Origin: Thioclava arctica
GTDB lineage: Bacteria > Pseudomonadota > Alphaproteobacteria > Rhodobacterales > Rhodobacteraceae
Direction of reading: 5' to 3'
DNA: 64,000 bases
Assembly: GCF_040892615.1 (NCBI RefSeq)
Contig: NZ_JBFRYC010000002.1
Span: 310,001-374,000, forward strand
Positions 26,142 through 35,502 of the stretch are shown piece after piece. How positions within the stretch are numbered: position 1 is the stretch's first letter; each line of letters begins with the position of its first letter. The position numbers were made by a program, and so were the translations under genes. Below the pieces are notes generated by a model. It was not told the origin of the DNA, did not search any database, and saw nothing but the letters and a program-made list of their open reading frames with translations.

Positions 26142-27590
26142 TCAGTAAGCTCCCTTGCGCCCGAGCAGAGCCGCAAAGGTTCCCAGAACGATCCACAGGT
26201 CGAGCCAGATGGACCGGTTATCGATGTAATGTTCGTCAAGCTGTTGCTGCAGCGCGAGATCGGCATCGCTGCGCGCCGTGATCTGCCAAAGCCCGGTGAT
26301 CCCCGGCGCGACAGAGCCCCGCTTGATACGAAACTCCGGGGGCATCGCAGCCAAGTGATAATCGGGAAACGGGCGCGGGCCGACGATGCTCATCTCGCCG
26401 CTGATCACATGCAGCAACTGAGGCAACTCATCACAGCTTGAAGCGCGCAGGAATTTCCCGATCACGGGCAAGATGCGCGGATCGTTATGCAGCTTGAAAT
26501 GGGTTTCCCACTCGGCGCGCGCGACAGGATCATCGCGCAGCAAAGCTTGCAAACGCGCATCGGCATCGCGATACATCGTGCGCAGTTTGAGCATGCGCAA
26601 CACGCGGCCATTATGGCCATCGCGGGCCTGACGGTAGAACACCGGGCCGGGATCGACCATCCAGATCGCCGCGCTCGCCAGCGCAAGAATTGGTGCCGCC
26701 ACGATCATCGCAGGGATCGCAATCGCCAAATCAAAGGCGCGTTTGCGCGCGCTGATCGGAACGTAGGACAGATCGACAATCTTTTCGCCCACCGCGCCGC
26801 GCAACGCGCGCGGACCAATTCCCGAAATGCGCATCTGGGGCAGATCGGCCAGAACCAGCACCTGCGCATAGCGGCGGTGCAGATCGGCGGCGGCCTCGGG
26901 GCTGGGGGTGCGGTCCAGCGCGGCGATAGCGCCGGGCGCTTGGGTCGGGATCAAGCCATAGCGCCAATTGAGCGCGAAAAAGCTCTCAAGACGGCGCGCC
27001 ATATCTGGCGCGGTGAGAAAATGGGTCGGCGTGCCCCATAGCCCTAACTGATGCAGAAAACGCTGCACGAGATAGCGCACAGGCACCTGCAAGACCGTCG
27101 CGATCACCAAGAAAAACTCGGACATCGCAACGCCGCTCCAGCCGCGGGCATCAAATCCGCCGATCCCCGCCACCAGCACCGCTGCACCAAGAAATGCCAG
27201 CAGATCGCGGCGCAGAATTTCTTGCGGCTGCAAGCGATCTCCAGGATAGAACCCGACCAGCCAATGCAGGGCCAAAACCGCGATCACGATCGCTACAGGC
27301 ACCCACCCCAGAACACTGGCATCTACCACGAAGCTCAGGTGAAGATAGGCCGCGCCAAACGCCACGATATCAGCCAACGCAACCGCCCCGGTGCAAAGCG
27401 CGCGCCGAGTTGTGAGCGGCAGGGTGCGCTGCCATGGCATCGTTACCCCTGAGGGGGCCTCAGACACAGAGCCGCTGCTCAAAACGGGGCTCGCCCCGGC
27501 CAAGGGGTCAGGCGCAATGGCGCTGTTGCTTGGGTTCGCAGAGGGCCACGAAAGCGAGGCGCGATGAATGTCACCAATAGGTTTTGTCAT
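26142..27590 (-). CDS. Undecaprenyl-phosphate sugar phosphotransferase (WbaP/ExoY type)
   Basis: This initiating enzyme places the first sugar-1-phosphate on undecaprenyl phosphate. Of its 482 residues the N-terminal half has four hydrophobic segments and a degenerate nucleotide-binding domain, as in WbaP. The C-terminal half has the catalytic signature: AFDLAIAIPAMI, MLKLRTMYRDA, LRASSCDELPQLLHVISG and MSIVGPRPFPDYH, and ends with GITGLWQITARSD. ATG at 27590 overlaps the upstream stop (ATGA). The residues before it in the same frame belong to the upstream gene. It defines this locus as Wzx/Wzy-type. Confidence 0.92.
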   Translation of the reverse strand: MTKPIGDIHRASLSWPSANPSNSAIAPDPLAGASPVLSSGSVSEAPSGVTMPWQRTLPLTTRRALCTGAVALADIVAFGAAYLHLSFVVDASVLGWVPVAIVIAVLALHWLVGFYPGDRLQPQEILRRDLLAFLGAAVLVAGIGGFDARGWSGVAMSEFFLVIATVLQVPVRYLVQRFLHQLGLWGTPTHFLTAPDMARRLESFFALNWRYGLIPTQAPGAIAALDRTPSPEAAADLHRRYAQVLVLADLPQMRISGIGPRALRGAVGEKIVDLSYVPISARKRAFDLAIAIPAMIVAAPILALASAAIWMVDPGPVFYRQARDGHNGRVLRMLKLRTMYRDADARLQALLRDDPVARAEWETHFKLHNDPRILPVIGKFLRASSCDELPQLLHVISGEMSIVGPRPFPDYHLAAMPPEFRIKRGSVAPGITGLWQITARSDADLALQQQLDEHYIDNRSIWLDLWIVLGTFAALLGRKGAY

Positions 27591-28495
27591 GATTGTGACC
27601 TTCCAGAATTTGAAACGTCGATAGCGGGCACAATCGGAAAGGCCCGCAGCCCGGTCTTTTGCAAAAACCGCAGCCAGATATAGGCGGGCACACACTTGGC
27701 GTAGCGCCGCCACAGCCGACGCGGCTCTGTCATCAGACGAAACGCCCATTCCAGCCCGGCACGTTGCAAAAACGCGGGCGCGCTTCGCTTATTGCCGCCG
27801 ATAAAATCGAACGCGGCGCCAACGCCAATCAAGACCGGAGCTTCCAGCTTGTCGCGCATCGCGGCCATCCAACGCTCTTGCTTGGGCGCGCTTAGCCCGA
27901 CCCAAACGACATCGGGCTTGACGGCATTGATCACAGCGCTGACCTCGCGCTCTTCCTGCGCACTCAGCGGGCGGAAGGGTGGCGCATGAACGCCGACGAT
28001 TTCGGCCCCGGGATATTGGCTTTGCAACGCCACACTCAGCCGCTCCAGCGACTCGGGTGTGGTGCCATACAGGAAATGCCGCATCCCGCTGGAGACGCCT
28101 TTGGCAAACAACAACCGCATCAGATCGGGGCCATAAACCCGCCCCGCGCTGTCATGCCCGTCGCCATGCAGTGCCCAAACCAGCGGCATGCCATCGGGTG
28201 TCACTGCCATCGCCGCATTATAAGCATCGCGCAGACTGGGATCGGTTTGGCATTCGACAAGCCCATGCGCCCCTGCCACGCAGATATAGCCCCGCCGGCG
28301 CGTTCGCACCGCGTCCTGAACCAAGCTCACCGCCTGATCCATATTCAGCGCCGACACCGCCACACCCAACACATTGGTTGTTCCAAGAGGCTGCACTGGC
28401 GCTGCGTGGCGCGCGGCCATCCCCTCGTTCAGCGGCACATCGATTGGCGTCGCGTCCCAGGTCTGATCTTGCAGGCTTTCACTACGCAGGGTCAT
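27587..28495 (-). CDS. WecG/TagA/CpsF-family glycosyltransferase (GT26)
   Basis: This 302-residue enzyme has GYICVAGAHGLVECQTDPSL, TPDGMPLVWALHG, FLYGTTPESLERLSVAL and VWVGLSAPKQERWMA, the conserved blocks of GT26. The family adds ManNAc, ManNAcA or related residues, usually as the second sugar on the lipid carrier, which suits its place directly before the initiating transferase gene. It is the first gene of the five-gene minus-strand run (GT26, initiating transferase, decarboxylase, GT4, flippase). It is divergent from manC across 371 bases. Confidence 0.9.
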   Translation of the reverse strand: MTLRSESLQDQTWDATPIDVPLNEGMAARHAAPVQPLGTTNVLGVAVSALNMDQAVSLVQDAVRTRRRGYICVAGAHGLVECQTDPSLRDAYNAAMAVTPDGMPLVWALHGDGHDSAGRVYGPDLMRLLFAKGVSSGMRHFLYGTTPESLERLSVALQSQYPGAEIVGVHAPPFRPLSAQEEREVSAVINAVKPDVVWVGLSAPKQERWMAAMRDKLEAPVLIGVGAAFDFIGGNKRSAPAFLQRAGLEWAFRLMTEPRRLWRRYAKCVPAYIWLRFLQKTGLRAFPIVPAIDVSNSGRSQS

Positions 28496-28866
28496 CGCAA
28501 GCTCCGAGATGTTTGCACCCCTCGACGGTAGGCGCGCGCCAATCCTCGGAAAACTTGGATGAATGACACAACGCTGCGCTTTCTGGCTGGGTGGCCCCCT
28601 TCATTGGAAGCAAGCCCACTGCACCAGGGGGATAGCCCTACGCCAAAAGGAGGTGTCCCCGCTCCTCCGGAGGATACCGCGCGCAACGATCGGTGGGATT
28701 TACTTGCGCCTCACAATGACCGTCGATGGAAAGAGACTTTGACTGAGGCTCGGGCGCGCGACTGCCGTGCGAGTGCACGCGACATTCGCACTAGCGAGCC
28801 TTGGGGTCAGACGTGAAACAGCGCCGCATTGGCTCGGCTGCACAGCTTTGCAAAGGATGATCGACC
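28496..28866. other. Divergent promoter region, GT26 gene / manC
   Basis: These 371 bases separate two divergent polysaccharide transcription units. They contain the 12-base palindrome TCCTCCGGAGGA (28663-28674), whose left half can also pair with GGAGG at 28649-28653, and a GTGCGA/TCGCAC inverted repeat near 28768-28793. An 85-codon frame at 28559-28816 has no recognisable features and no good ribosome site, and was not accepted as a gene. Confidence 0.4.
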
Positions 28867-30423
28867 ATGGCAAACGGTATCGAAATGACTCATGCAGAGG
28901 CCCGCGGGCGCGTGCAAGACACGCCTGCCTCAGCGGCCGAAACACGTCGCGACAGTCGCCCCGGATCAGAGCCGAGACGCCCCAAGGGCGCGGCAACGAT
29001 CACCCCTGCCCTTTTGTGCGGCGGCTCTGGAACCCGGCTTTGGCCGCTCTCACGCAAAAGCTATCCCAAGCAGTTCGCGCCCTTGATGGATGACCAGACC
29101 CTGTTTCAGGCTGCGGCACGTCGGATGTCAGGCGCGGGGTTTCACGCCCCGATCATCCTGACCCATACCGATTTCCGCTTTATCGTGACTGAGCAGCTCG
29201 CAGCAGCCGGGATCACCCCGTCTGCCGTGCTGATCGAACCGCTGGCGCGCAACACCGCGCCAAGCGTTCTGGCCGCCGCCGTGCATCTAGAGCGCACATC
29301 GCCCGACGGGTTGTTATTGATCGCGCCCTCGGATCATGTGGTCACGGACAGCACGCGATTTCTGGCGGCTATCGAGGCGGGCCGAAGTGCCGCGATGGCG
29401 GGTAAGATCGTCACCTTCGGCGTATCCCCAACCCGACCTGAAACCGGCTATGGCTATATCGAACCCGCCCCGTCGAGCGATCCCGAAACGGACAGCCAAC
29501 AGCCACGCGATATCGTGCGCTTCATCGAAAAACCCGATGCGGCGCACGCGGCTGATATGCTGGCCCAAGGCGGCTATCTTTGGAACACCGGGATTGTGCT
29601 GGCCTCGGCGCGCACGATCATCGCAGCCTTTGCCGAGCACGCGCCAGACTTGCTGGATCCGGTCACGTCTGCGGTTGAATCGGCACGCCCAGATCTGGAT
29701 TTTATCCGTTTGGATTCCGCCTCTTGGGCCGAAGCGACCGAGATTTCCTTTGACTACGCTGTCATGGAGCGCGCGCGCAATCTTGCGGTGGTGACATTGG
29801 ACACCGACTGGTCGGATCTGGGCGATTGGGCCGCGGTCTTGCGCGCTTCGAACCCGGATGCGCGCGGCGTTGCGCTGTCAGGGGCCGCCACGGCAATTGA
29901 TTGTGATATGAGCTTGCTGCGATCTGAAGATGAGGGGCTGCAACTGGTTGGCCTTGGCCTGCAGGGCGTGATCGCCGTGGCGATGCCCGATGCGGTGCTT
30001 GTCGCGGATGCCTCACGCGCCCAAGAGGTCAAAGAAGTGGTCGCAAAACTGCGCGCCCAAAAGGCCAAACAGGCGACGGAATTCCCAAAGGATCACCGGC
30101 CTTGGGGCTGGTTTGAAAGCCTCGCCACCGGCAGCCGGTTTCAGGTCAAGCGCATCGTGGTGCATCCTGGCGCGGCGCTATCGCTGCAATCGCATCACCA
30201 CCGCTCGGAACATTGGATCGTGGTGGCAGGAACCGCCCGTGTGACGGTCAACGACAAGGTGAGCCTGATCAGCGAAAATGAGTCGGTCTATATCCCGCTT
30301 GGGGCGACCCATCGCATGGAAAACCCCGGCAAGTTTCCGATGGTGCTGATCGAGGTGCAAACCGGCGCTTACTTGGGCGAAGACGATATCGTGCGCTACG
30401 AAGATGTGTATGCGCGCAAGTAA
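28867..30423 (+). CDS. manC: Mannose-1-phosphate guanylyltransferase / mannose-6-phosphate isomerase
   Basis: This bifunctional enzyme of 518 residues makes GDP-mannose. The N-terminal nucleotidyltransferase has GGSGTRLWPLSRKSYPKQF near residue 55 and PSDHVV, YGYIEP, FIEKPDAAHA; the C-terminal type II isomerase cupin has HPGAALSLQSHHHRSEHW and YIPLGATHRMENPG. About 40 residues precede the usual start; an ATG at codon 7 is an alternative. It implies mannose or a GDP-mannose-derived sugar in the polymer. Phosphomannomutase is not in the window. It converges on the polymerase gene. Confidence 0.93.
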   Translation: MANGIEMTHAEARGRVQDTPASAAETRRDSRPGSEPRRPKGAATITPALLCGGSGTRLWPLSRKSYPKQFAPLMDDQTLFQAAARRMSGAGFHAPIILTHTDFRFIVTEQLAAAGITPSAVLIEPLARNTAPSVLAAAVHLERTSPDGLLLIAPSDHVVTDSTRFLAAIEAGRSAAMAGKIVTFGVSPTRPETGYGYIEPAPSSDPETDSQQPRDIVRFIEKPDAAHAADMLAQGGYLWNTGIVLASARTIIAAFAEHAPDLLDPVTSAVESARPDLDFIRLDSASWAEATEISFDYAVMERARNLAVVTLDTDWSDLGDWAAVLRASNPDARGVALSGAATAIDCDMSLLRSEDEGLQLVGLGLQGVIAVAMPDAVLVADASRAQEVKEVVAKLRAQKAKQATEFPKDHRPWGWFESLATGSRFQVKRIVVHPGAALSLQSHHHRSEHWIVVAGTARVTVNDKVSLISENESVYIPLGATHRMENPGKFPMVLIEVQTGAYLGEDDIVRYEDVYARK

Positions 30424-30428
30424 CCGCC

Positions 30429-30465
30429 CTGCGCGCGCCCGCTGAAACTAGTGCGGCGCGCGCAG
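30429..30465. terminator. Bidirectional hairpin between manC and polymerase gene
   Basis: The perfect 11-base arms CTGCGCGCGCC (30429-30439) and GGCGCGCGCAG (30455-30465) are separated by 15 bases; the right arm reaches into the end of the polymerase gene (stop at 30448). This is a strong GC stem without a T-run, placed to serve both converging genes. Confidence 0.5.
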
Positions 30466-31722
30466 CCCAAACATTGCGACAACGGTCATCATCATCAGGG
30501 ATTGAATGTCGTTTTGCGCCAGAAAGTTGCTCTCCGACAGGTTGAGCACGACCATCACCCCAATGCTCACATTCATCCACGCCCAGCCCGCTTCGGGTTG
30601 CGCACATAGCAACACGCCCCCCCGCCGGATCGCGCGCACAATCGTCAGCACCAGCAGCACCAGCCCCGGAATCCCGAAATTCAGCAACATATCGCGATAG
30701 CCATTATGAGCATGCGGCGGAATCCATTGCAGCGCCTCTTCGATGACAAATTTGGCCGGGTTGCTCTGGCTCCAGAACGCCCCATAGCCAAAGCCCCGCC
30801 AAGGGCGCTCAGCGATATAACCATCCACCAGATGCCACAGCGGCACACGACCCGTCAGCGTCGCATCCTTTCCCAGAGATTCCAGAACAGGCACCAGAAA
30901 CTCGCTTAAAAACAGCAACAACAGCGCTGCCAGTTGCAATACAACCAACACCAAAAGCGCGCGCGCGAGGCCGCGCTTGCGGTGCAACAGCGTGTAAACC
31001 CAAAACAGCACCAATCCCGTGACCGCCGCCAACAGGCTGGTCGAGGATTGCGACAGCACGAGGCACGCAATGCTGGCCAACAACAAGACGACGCCACGAC
31101 GAAACAACCGCCCTCCGGCATCCGCCATCAAACCCAGCGCCAGAATGAAGCCCAGACAGGCCGCCCAGCCCAGAACATTCTTATGGGTATAGATGCCGCG
31201 CAATCCGGTATCATCGGGCATGAAGGCGATCTGCGGCGCGATCACCCCAATAATCAGGCTCAGGCCCAGACAACCGCCCAAGATGGATGAGAACAGCACC
31301 AAAAGCTGGCGCGGAGTGAACCGGATCGCCAAAAGATAGGCCAGCAACATCGCCGCTATCAACGCAATCGCGCGGCGCAACGTGATCGACGGAGAAATCG
31401 ACCAGAACGCCGACGCAAACGCCAGCAAAGACAGCGAAAACATCGGCAGCGTGCGGCGAATAGCCAGCAGCAGCTCGCCCAGATGGCGGCTCAAAAGGAT
31501 CAACGTGATCGCAATCACTGGCAACTGCATCAGGCGCAAAACGCCGCGCTCTGAATCGCCAAGACTGCCTGACTGCACCATCAAGAGCAGCGGAAATACC
31601 GCCCCCGACAGCAAGAACAGCGAAATCGCAACACCCCACCATTCCAGCAAGCGCCAGCTTACATGCAGGCTTTGCCTGCGATAGCGGCGCGCCGATCGGG
31701 CTGCGGGCGTCACGACGGCCAA
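30448..31722 (-). CDS. Polysaccharide polymerase, ExoQ/Wzy-like (O-antigen ligase domain)
   Basis: This 424-residue membrane protein has about ten hydrophobic segments. The Wzy_C/O-antigen-ligase region reads TGRVPLWHLVDGYIAERPWR, GFGYGAFWSQSNP and PHAHNGYRDMLLNFGIPGLV, the pattern of ExoQ-type EPS polymerases with the conserved periplasmic His. It should polymerise flipped repeat units. There is no ATG near the start: TTG at 31722 has GGAGG exactly 7 nt upstream and is preferred over the TTG two codons earlier. It is a single gene between manC and the ExoF-like gene and faces away from the latter. Confidence 0.87.
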   Translation of the reverse strand: MAVVTPAARSARRYRRQSLHVSWRLLEWWGVAISLFLLSGAVFPLLLMVQSGSLGDSERGVLRLMQLPVIAITLILLSRHLGELLLAIRRTLPMFSLSLLAFASAFWSISPSITLRRAIALIAAMLLAYLLAIRFTPRQLLVLFSSILGGCLGLSLIIGVIAPQIAFMPDDTGLRGIYTHKNVLGWAACLGFILALGLMADAGGRLFRRGVVLLLASIACLVLSQSSTSLLAAVTGLVLFWVYTLLHRKRGLARALLVLVVLQLAALLLLFLSEFLVPVLESLGKDATLTGRVPLWHLVDGYIAERPWRGFGYGAFWSQSNPAKFVIEEALQWIPPHAHNGYRDMLLNFGIPGLVLLVLTIVRAIRRGGVLLCAQPEAGWAWMNVSIGVMVVLNLSESNFLAQNDIQSLMMMTVVAMFGLRAPH

Positions 31723-31729
31723 GGGCAAA

Positions 31730-31734
31730 CCTCC
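31730..31734 (-). promoter_or_regulatory. Ribosome binding site deciding a TTG start
   Basis: GGAGG on the minus strand lies 7 bases upstream of TTG 31722 of the polymerase gene, and no ATG occurs at a suitable place in this frame. It is the reason for the TTG call. Confidence 0.65.
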
Positions 31735-31839
31735 AGTTCCAGACTCAAGATGGCTCCCCCCGCCCGGATGCGTTCACGCATCATCCTCACGGCAAGGGCG
31801 CTCGCCTTCGACTGTGACGGTGCGCAGAAGCTCAGGAAA

Positions 31840-31889
31840 GCCCCCTTTCCGCATGGGGGCGCATCAACTGGATGAGGGCTCATGCCCCC
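31840..31889 (+). promoter_or_regulatory. Mutually exclusive hairpins upstream of the ExoF-like gene
   Basis: GCCCCC at 31840-31845 can pair with GGGGGC at 31855-31860, and the same GGGGGC can pair instead with GCCCCC at 31884-31889, whose loop contains a small CATC/GATG stem. Two competing stems in a leader are the layout of an attenuator or RNA switch. The gene starts 117 bases downstream. Coding content was not seen in 31735-32005. Confidence 0.35.
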
Positions 31890-31995
31890 TTGCGGCGTCA
31901 AAAGAGGTAGAGTGGCACGCAACTTACGCCTGATAGGCATGTTAGGTCTTGGGCAAGAACCCGCTAGTCTGACCTATGTGGCCACTATTGCCTCT

Positions 31996-32000
31996 GGAGG
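31996..32000 (+). promoter_or_regulatory. Ribosome binding site deciding a GTG start
   Basis: GGAGG is followed after 5 bases by GTG 32006, the chosen start of the ExoF-like gene. The ATG at 31976 in the same frame has no such site. Confidence 0.65.
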
Positions 32001-32005
32001 GAACC

Positions 32006-33247
32006 GTGGGGATATCTTCGCAAATGAGACGGATCATGCGTGGCGCGCGGGTTGTCTGCGCCCTTGGCGCGATCTGGCTGGCGCAGGGGATCGGCGCTCC
32101 GGTCCTCGCCGAGACCTTGGTTGAGCGCGGCGATGTGCTGTATGTCGCGGTCGTGGGAACGCCCGAGATGACGCGCGATGCACGGGTCGACGCCGATGGC
32201 CGCGTCCGTCTGCCGCTTGTCGGGGGCATTCCCGTGGCCGGCAGCAATCTTGATGAGATCAGCGCGCGGATCAAAGAGGCACTGGTCAAGGCTAACATCT
32301 TGCTCGATCCGGTGGTGCTTGTCGAAATCTCGACCTACCGCCCGATCTATATCGGAGGCGCGGTGAAACGCAGCGGTGCGGTTCCCTATGAACCCGGATT
32401 GACCGTGCGCCATGCGCTGATCGCGGCGGGTGGGCTGGAGACCGCAACAAGCGTAGAGCCCGTGGGCATTGGTCAGGTTCTGGAATTGCTGGCGCGCCAG
32501 CGCGCAGCTTCGCTGTCTCTGGCACAGACCGATAGCGAGATCGCGCGCCTCAAGGCCCAGCTAGCCCAAGCCGATGCACCCGCTCAAGACCCGCCCGAGA
32601 TGGCCCAAAACGCCGCTCCAGACGCCCCCGCCGAGGCCCGCGCGATCCAGAAAATCGACAGTGACCTGTTGCGGGATCTCTCGTTTCAGCGGTCCTCGAA
32701 CCTGGCCTATGCCAAGACCGCGGTAAAGCTTGCCGAGGTCGAAATCGACGTGCTGGAACAACAGGCGACCTTTCAAAAACACGAACAGCAGTTGCAGCAC
32801 GATGAGGTAGAGCGCACCCGCACCCTTGTGGAGCGCGGTCTGGTGCCGCTGCCTCAGTTGATGGAATTGCAACGCGAGGATTCGCGTCTGTCGCGCGACC
32901 TGCTTGAGAATTACGCCTTCGCCGCGCGCGCCCGCCAATCGATGGAGCGTATCCGTCACGAAACCAGCGTCGAGGCGACCCAGAACCGCATCAAGAACCG
33001 TGAATCCTATCGCGCGGCATTGCGCGAACGTGCGGCCCTGCAATCTGAACTGGATATCATCGCCGGGCATCTTTTGGCGGCTGGGCAAAAAAGCGATCCG
33101 CAGGCAGGGATCGCCGCTGTGGAGCCCAATGTGGTGATCTATCGCCGCGCGTCCAATGAAACCCGCAAGGTGCCCGCCACGATGGAGACCCCCCTTGAGC
33201 CCGGCGATATCGTCGAGCTGAACCTGCCCGATCTGGTGCGTGGCTAA
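32006..33247 (+). CDS. Polysaccharide export protein, ExoF-like
   Basis: This 413-residue exported protein has a signal/anchor segment after a basic start (RRIMRGARVVCALGAIWLAQ, then PVLAETLVERGD). It has a poly_export domain (GDVLYVAVVGTPEMT, RVDADGRVRLPLVGGIPVAG, VLVEISTYRPIYIGGAV) and an SLBB-like segment (VPYEPGLTVRHALIAAGGL). A long charged coiled coil follows at about 160-350, as in rhizobial ExoF. There is no lipobox cysteine, so it is not a classical Wza lipoprotein. It starts the plus-strand run of export and glycosyltransferase genes ending with the Wzz/Wzc-like protein. Confidence 0.87.
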   Translation: MGISSQMRRIMRGARVVCALGAIWLAQGIGAPVLAETLVERGDVLYVAVVGTPEMTRDARVDADGRVRLPLVGGIPVAGSNLDEISARIKEALVKANILLDPVVLVEISTYRPIYIGGAVKRSGAVPYEPGLTVRHALIAAGGLETATSVEPVGIGQVLELLARQRAASLSLAQTDSEIARLKAQLAQADAPAQDPPEMAQNAAPDAPAEARAIQKIDSDLLRDLSFQRSSNLAYAKTAVKLAEVEIDVLEQQATFQKHEQQLQHDEVERTRTLVERGLVPLPQLMELQREDSRLSRDLLENYAFAARARQSMERIRHETSVEATQNRIKNRESYRAALRERAALQSELDIIAGHLLAAGQKSDPQAGIAAVEPNVVIYRRASNETRKVPATMETPLEPGDIVELNLPDLVRG

Positions 33248-33349
33248 CGTGGCGCGTCCAATCGGATCTGGCGTTTCGCCCCCCCTTGCGTTTTGGCAAA
33301 CCGGTCAAGGCGGCAAGGCAATCTGTCACGCCGAGCGGAGCATTGCTGC

Positions 33350-34300
33350 ATGACCTCTCCTTTGATCAGCGTCATCATCAACAATTACAATTACGGCGCG
33401 TTTCTGGCGCGCGCCGTGCAAAGCGCGCTGGATCAACGCGACGTGCGCGCCGAGGTGATTGTGGTGGATGACGGCTCTAGCGATGACAGCCGCGCCGTGA
33501 TCAACAGCTTTGGCGATCAGATCGTGGCGGTGTTTCAGGCCAATGCCGGACAGGCGGCCGCGATCAATACCGGCGTGCGCTACAGCAAAGGCGAGATACT
33601 GTGTTTTCTGGATGCCGATGACTGGTTTACCCCCGACAAGCTGGCCGCCACCGCCGCCGCTTTTGCGCGCGATCCGCGCATCGGGCTTGTGTATAACCGC
33701 CTACAACCCGTGCACCCCGATGGCAGCGACGCCTTTGCGCCCATTCCGCGCAGCCTGTGTCAGGGCGATCTGGCGGCGCTGATGGCGCGCTCGGGCGGGC
33801 GCTGGCCGTTTCCAATGACCTCTGCCGTCTCGGTGCGCCGCAGTCTGTGGCAGCGCATCGGCGATATTCCCGACAGCTTTCGTATTTCTGCCGATGCCTG
33901 GCTGGTCGGGATCTATCCGTTTTTCGCGCGCGTCGCGGCCCTGCCCGAGGTCTTGGGATTTTATCTTATTCACGCCAACAATTGGTATCGCGCGCAAGAT
34001 GACGCCGAGATGCTGCAAAAACGCATGGCGCATTGGGCTGCGACTGTCGCGGCGAGCAATGAGTTTCTGACCGCGCACGATCTGCCGCATCGCCTTGAAT
34101 TGGATGATCATTTTCCCTACCAGGTCGCGCGCGCGCGTCTGGAAGGGGCCGCGCCCAGCGCCCGGCTTGACCTGCTTTGGAACGGCCTGCGCGACCCCGG
34201 AGAGCCGAACCTTGCGCGCCGCATCCGCGACTGTTTGCGCGCGATGCAACAGGTGTCGAGCGCGGGCATGGGGGGCGCTGATCCGGTGCGCGCGCGATGA
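33350..34300 (+). CDS. GT2-family glycosyltransferase
   Basis: This is a 316-residue GT-A enzyme. The N-terminus SPLISVIINNYNYGAFLARA, the VVDDGSSDDSRAVI loop and the metal-binding LCFLDADDWFTPDKL (DxD-type) are textbook GT2. There are no membrane helices, so it acts in the cytoplasm on the lipid-linked acceptor. ATG at 33350 is preferred to a start 19 codons earlier because homology begins there and GGAG lies 10 nt before. It overlaps the next glycosyltransferase gene by ATGA. Confidence 0.9.
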   Translation: MTSPLISVIINNYNYGAFLARAVQSALDQRDVRAEVIVVDDGSSDDSRAVINSFGDQIVAVFQANAGQAAAINTGVRYSKGEILCFLDADDWFTPDKLAATAAAFARDPRIGLVYNRLQPVHPDGSDAFAPIPRSLCQGDLAALMARSGGRWPFPMTSAVSVRRSLWQRIGDIPDSFRISADAWLVGIYPFFARVAALPEVLGFYLIHANNWYRAQDDAEMLQKRMAHWAATVAASNEFLTAHDLPHRLELDDHFPYQVARARLEGAAPSARLDLLWNGLRDPGEPNLARRIRDCLRAMQQVSSAGMGGADPVRAR

Positions 34301-35397
34301 ACCTGCTGCTGATCGGATCCGAGCCGGTCGATTACACCATTGCTTTCGCCAATGGGGTGGCGGCCAATATGCCCGTCACATTGGTGGCCCCGCGGGCGCG
34401 GTTCGCCGCGCTGACCGAGGCGCTTGATCCGGCGATTGATCTTATCTTGATGGATTGGCCGCGCCATCGCAGCCTTGCCAACCCGGCCTTTCTGGCGCGT
34501 CTGACGCGGCTGATCCATCAGCGCAAACCCGATCTTATCCACCTGCTCAGCAACACCGCGCTTTGGCTCAATCTGGCGGTGCCGTTTTGGCGCCCGATCC
34601 CGCTGCTGACGACGATCCATGACACGCGCCTGCATCCCGGAGATCGCGACACCGCGACCCTGCCCGCTTGGGCGCCGCGTCTGATGGTACGCCAGTCGCG
34701 CGATGTCGTGGTGCATGGCGAAAGCCTGCGCGACAGCGCCGCTGCGACCTTTCACAAGCCCGCCGAACGCATCCATGTGCTGCCCCATCCCGCGATGCCG
34801 CGCTACGCCGATCTGGCGCGCGCCAAGGGGTTGGCGCGGCGCGCCCCTGACGACAGCTTCACAGTTTTGCTGTTTGGCCGGGTCTTTGCCTATAAGGGGT
34901 TAGATACGCTTTTGCGCGCCGAGGCGCTGCTGGGCGAACGCGTGCCGGGCCTGCGTATCGTGGTGGCTGGGCGAGGCGATGACCCGATGGCGCTGCGCGA
35001 TCTGATGGGCCGCCCCGAGCGCTACGACATCCGCCACCGCTTTATCGAAGATCCCGAGGTGGCGCAGCTGTTTCTCGACGCGGATCTGGTGGTGCTGCCC
35101 TATCACGAAGCCTCGCAAAGCGGCGTGCTGCCAGTTGCCGCCACCTTTGGCAAGCCGGTGGTGGTCACCGATGTCGGAGAGTTGCGCGCCAGTGTCGAAC
35201 CCCACGGAACCGGGCTGGTCGTTGCCCCCAATGACCCGGCGCAGCTGGCGGATGCGATCGCACAGATGGCGCAAGATCGCGATCTGCTGGCGCGCTGCGG
35301 CGCACGTGCGCGCGCATGGGCTGACGGCGTGGTTGGCCCCGAAATTGTCGGCGCACAGGCCCATCAACTTTACGCCCGCATCCTCCAAAGGGTCTAG
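34297..35397 (+). CDS. GT4-type glycosyltransferase
   Basis: This 366-residue GT-B enzyme has FTVLLFGRVFAYKGLDTLLR for the start of the C-terminal domain and PYHEASQSGVLPVAATFGKP with the Glu-rich nucleotide-sugar loop, then VVVTDVGELRASVEPHGTG. Its start overlaps the GT2 gene, so the two are co-translated. It probably adds a further sugar of the repeat unit. Donor unknown. Confidence 0.87.
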   Translation: MNLLLIGSEPVDYTIAFANGVAANMPVTLVAPRARFAALTEALDPAIDLILMDWPRHRSLANPAFLARLTRLIHQRKPDLIHLLSNTALWLNLAVPFWRPIPLLTTIHDTRLHPGDRDTATLPAWAPRLMVRQSRDVVVHGESLRDSAAATFHKPAERIHVLPHPAMPRYADLARAKGLARRAPDDSFTVLLFGRVFAYKGLDTLLRAEALLGERVPGLRIVVAGRGDDPMALRDLMGRPERYDIRHRFIEDPEVAQLFLDADLVVLPYHEASQSGVLPVAATFGKPVVVTDVGELRASVEPHGTGLVVAPNDPAQLADAIAQMAQDRDLLARCGARARAWADGVVGPEIVGAQAHQLYARILQRV

Positions 35398-35502
35398 GCA
35401 GTCCACCGAACAGATGGGCGCGATATCGGGAAGTCACGTTGTTTGGTGCCAAGGCCTGCCGGACAGTAAAAGCAGTATTGGACAGGTTTCAGGTAGGTTC
35501 AC

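Noticed and set aside
28559..28816. 85-codon frame in the GT26/manC intergenic region
   Set aside because: Starts with ATG but has no clear ribosome site, no hydrophobic segment or motif, and low-complexity charged content.
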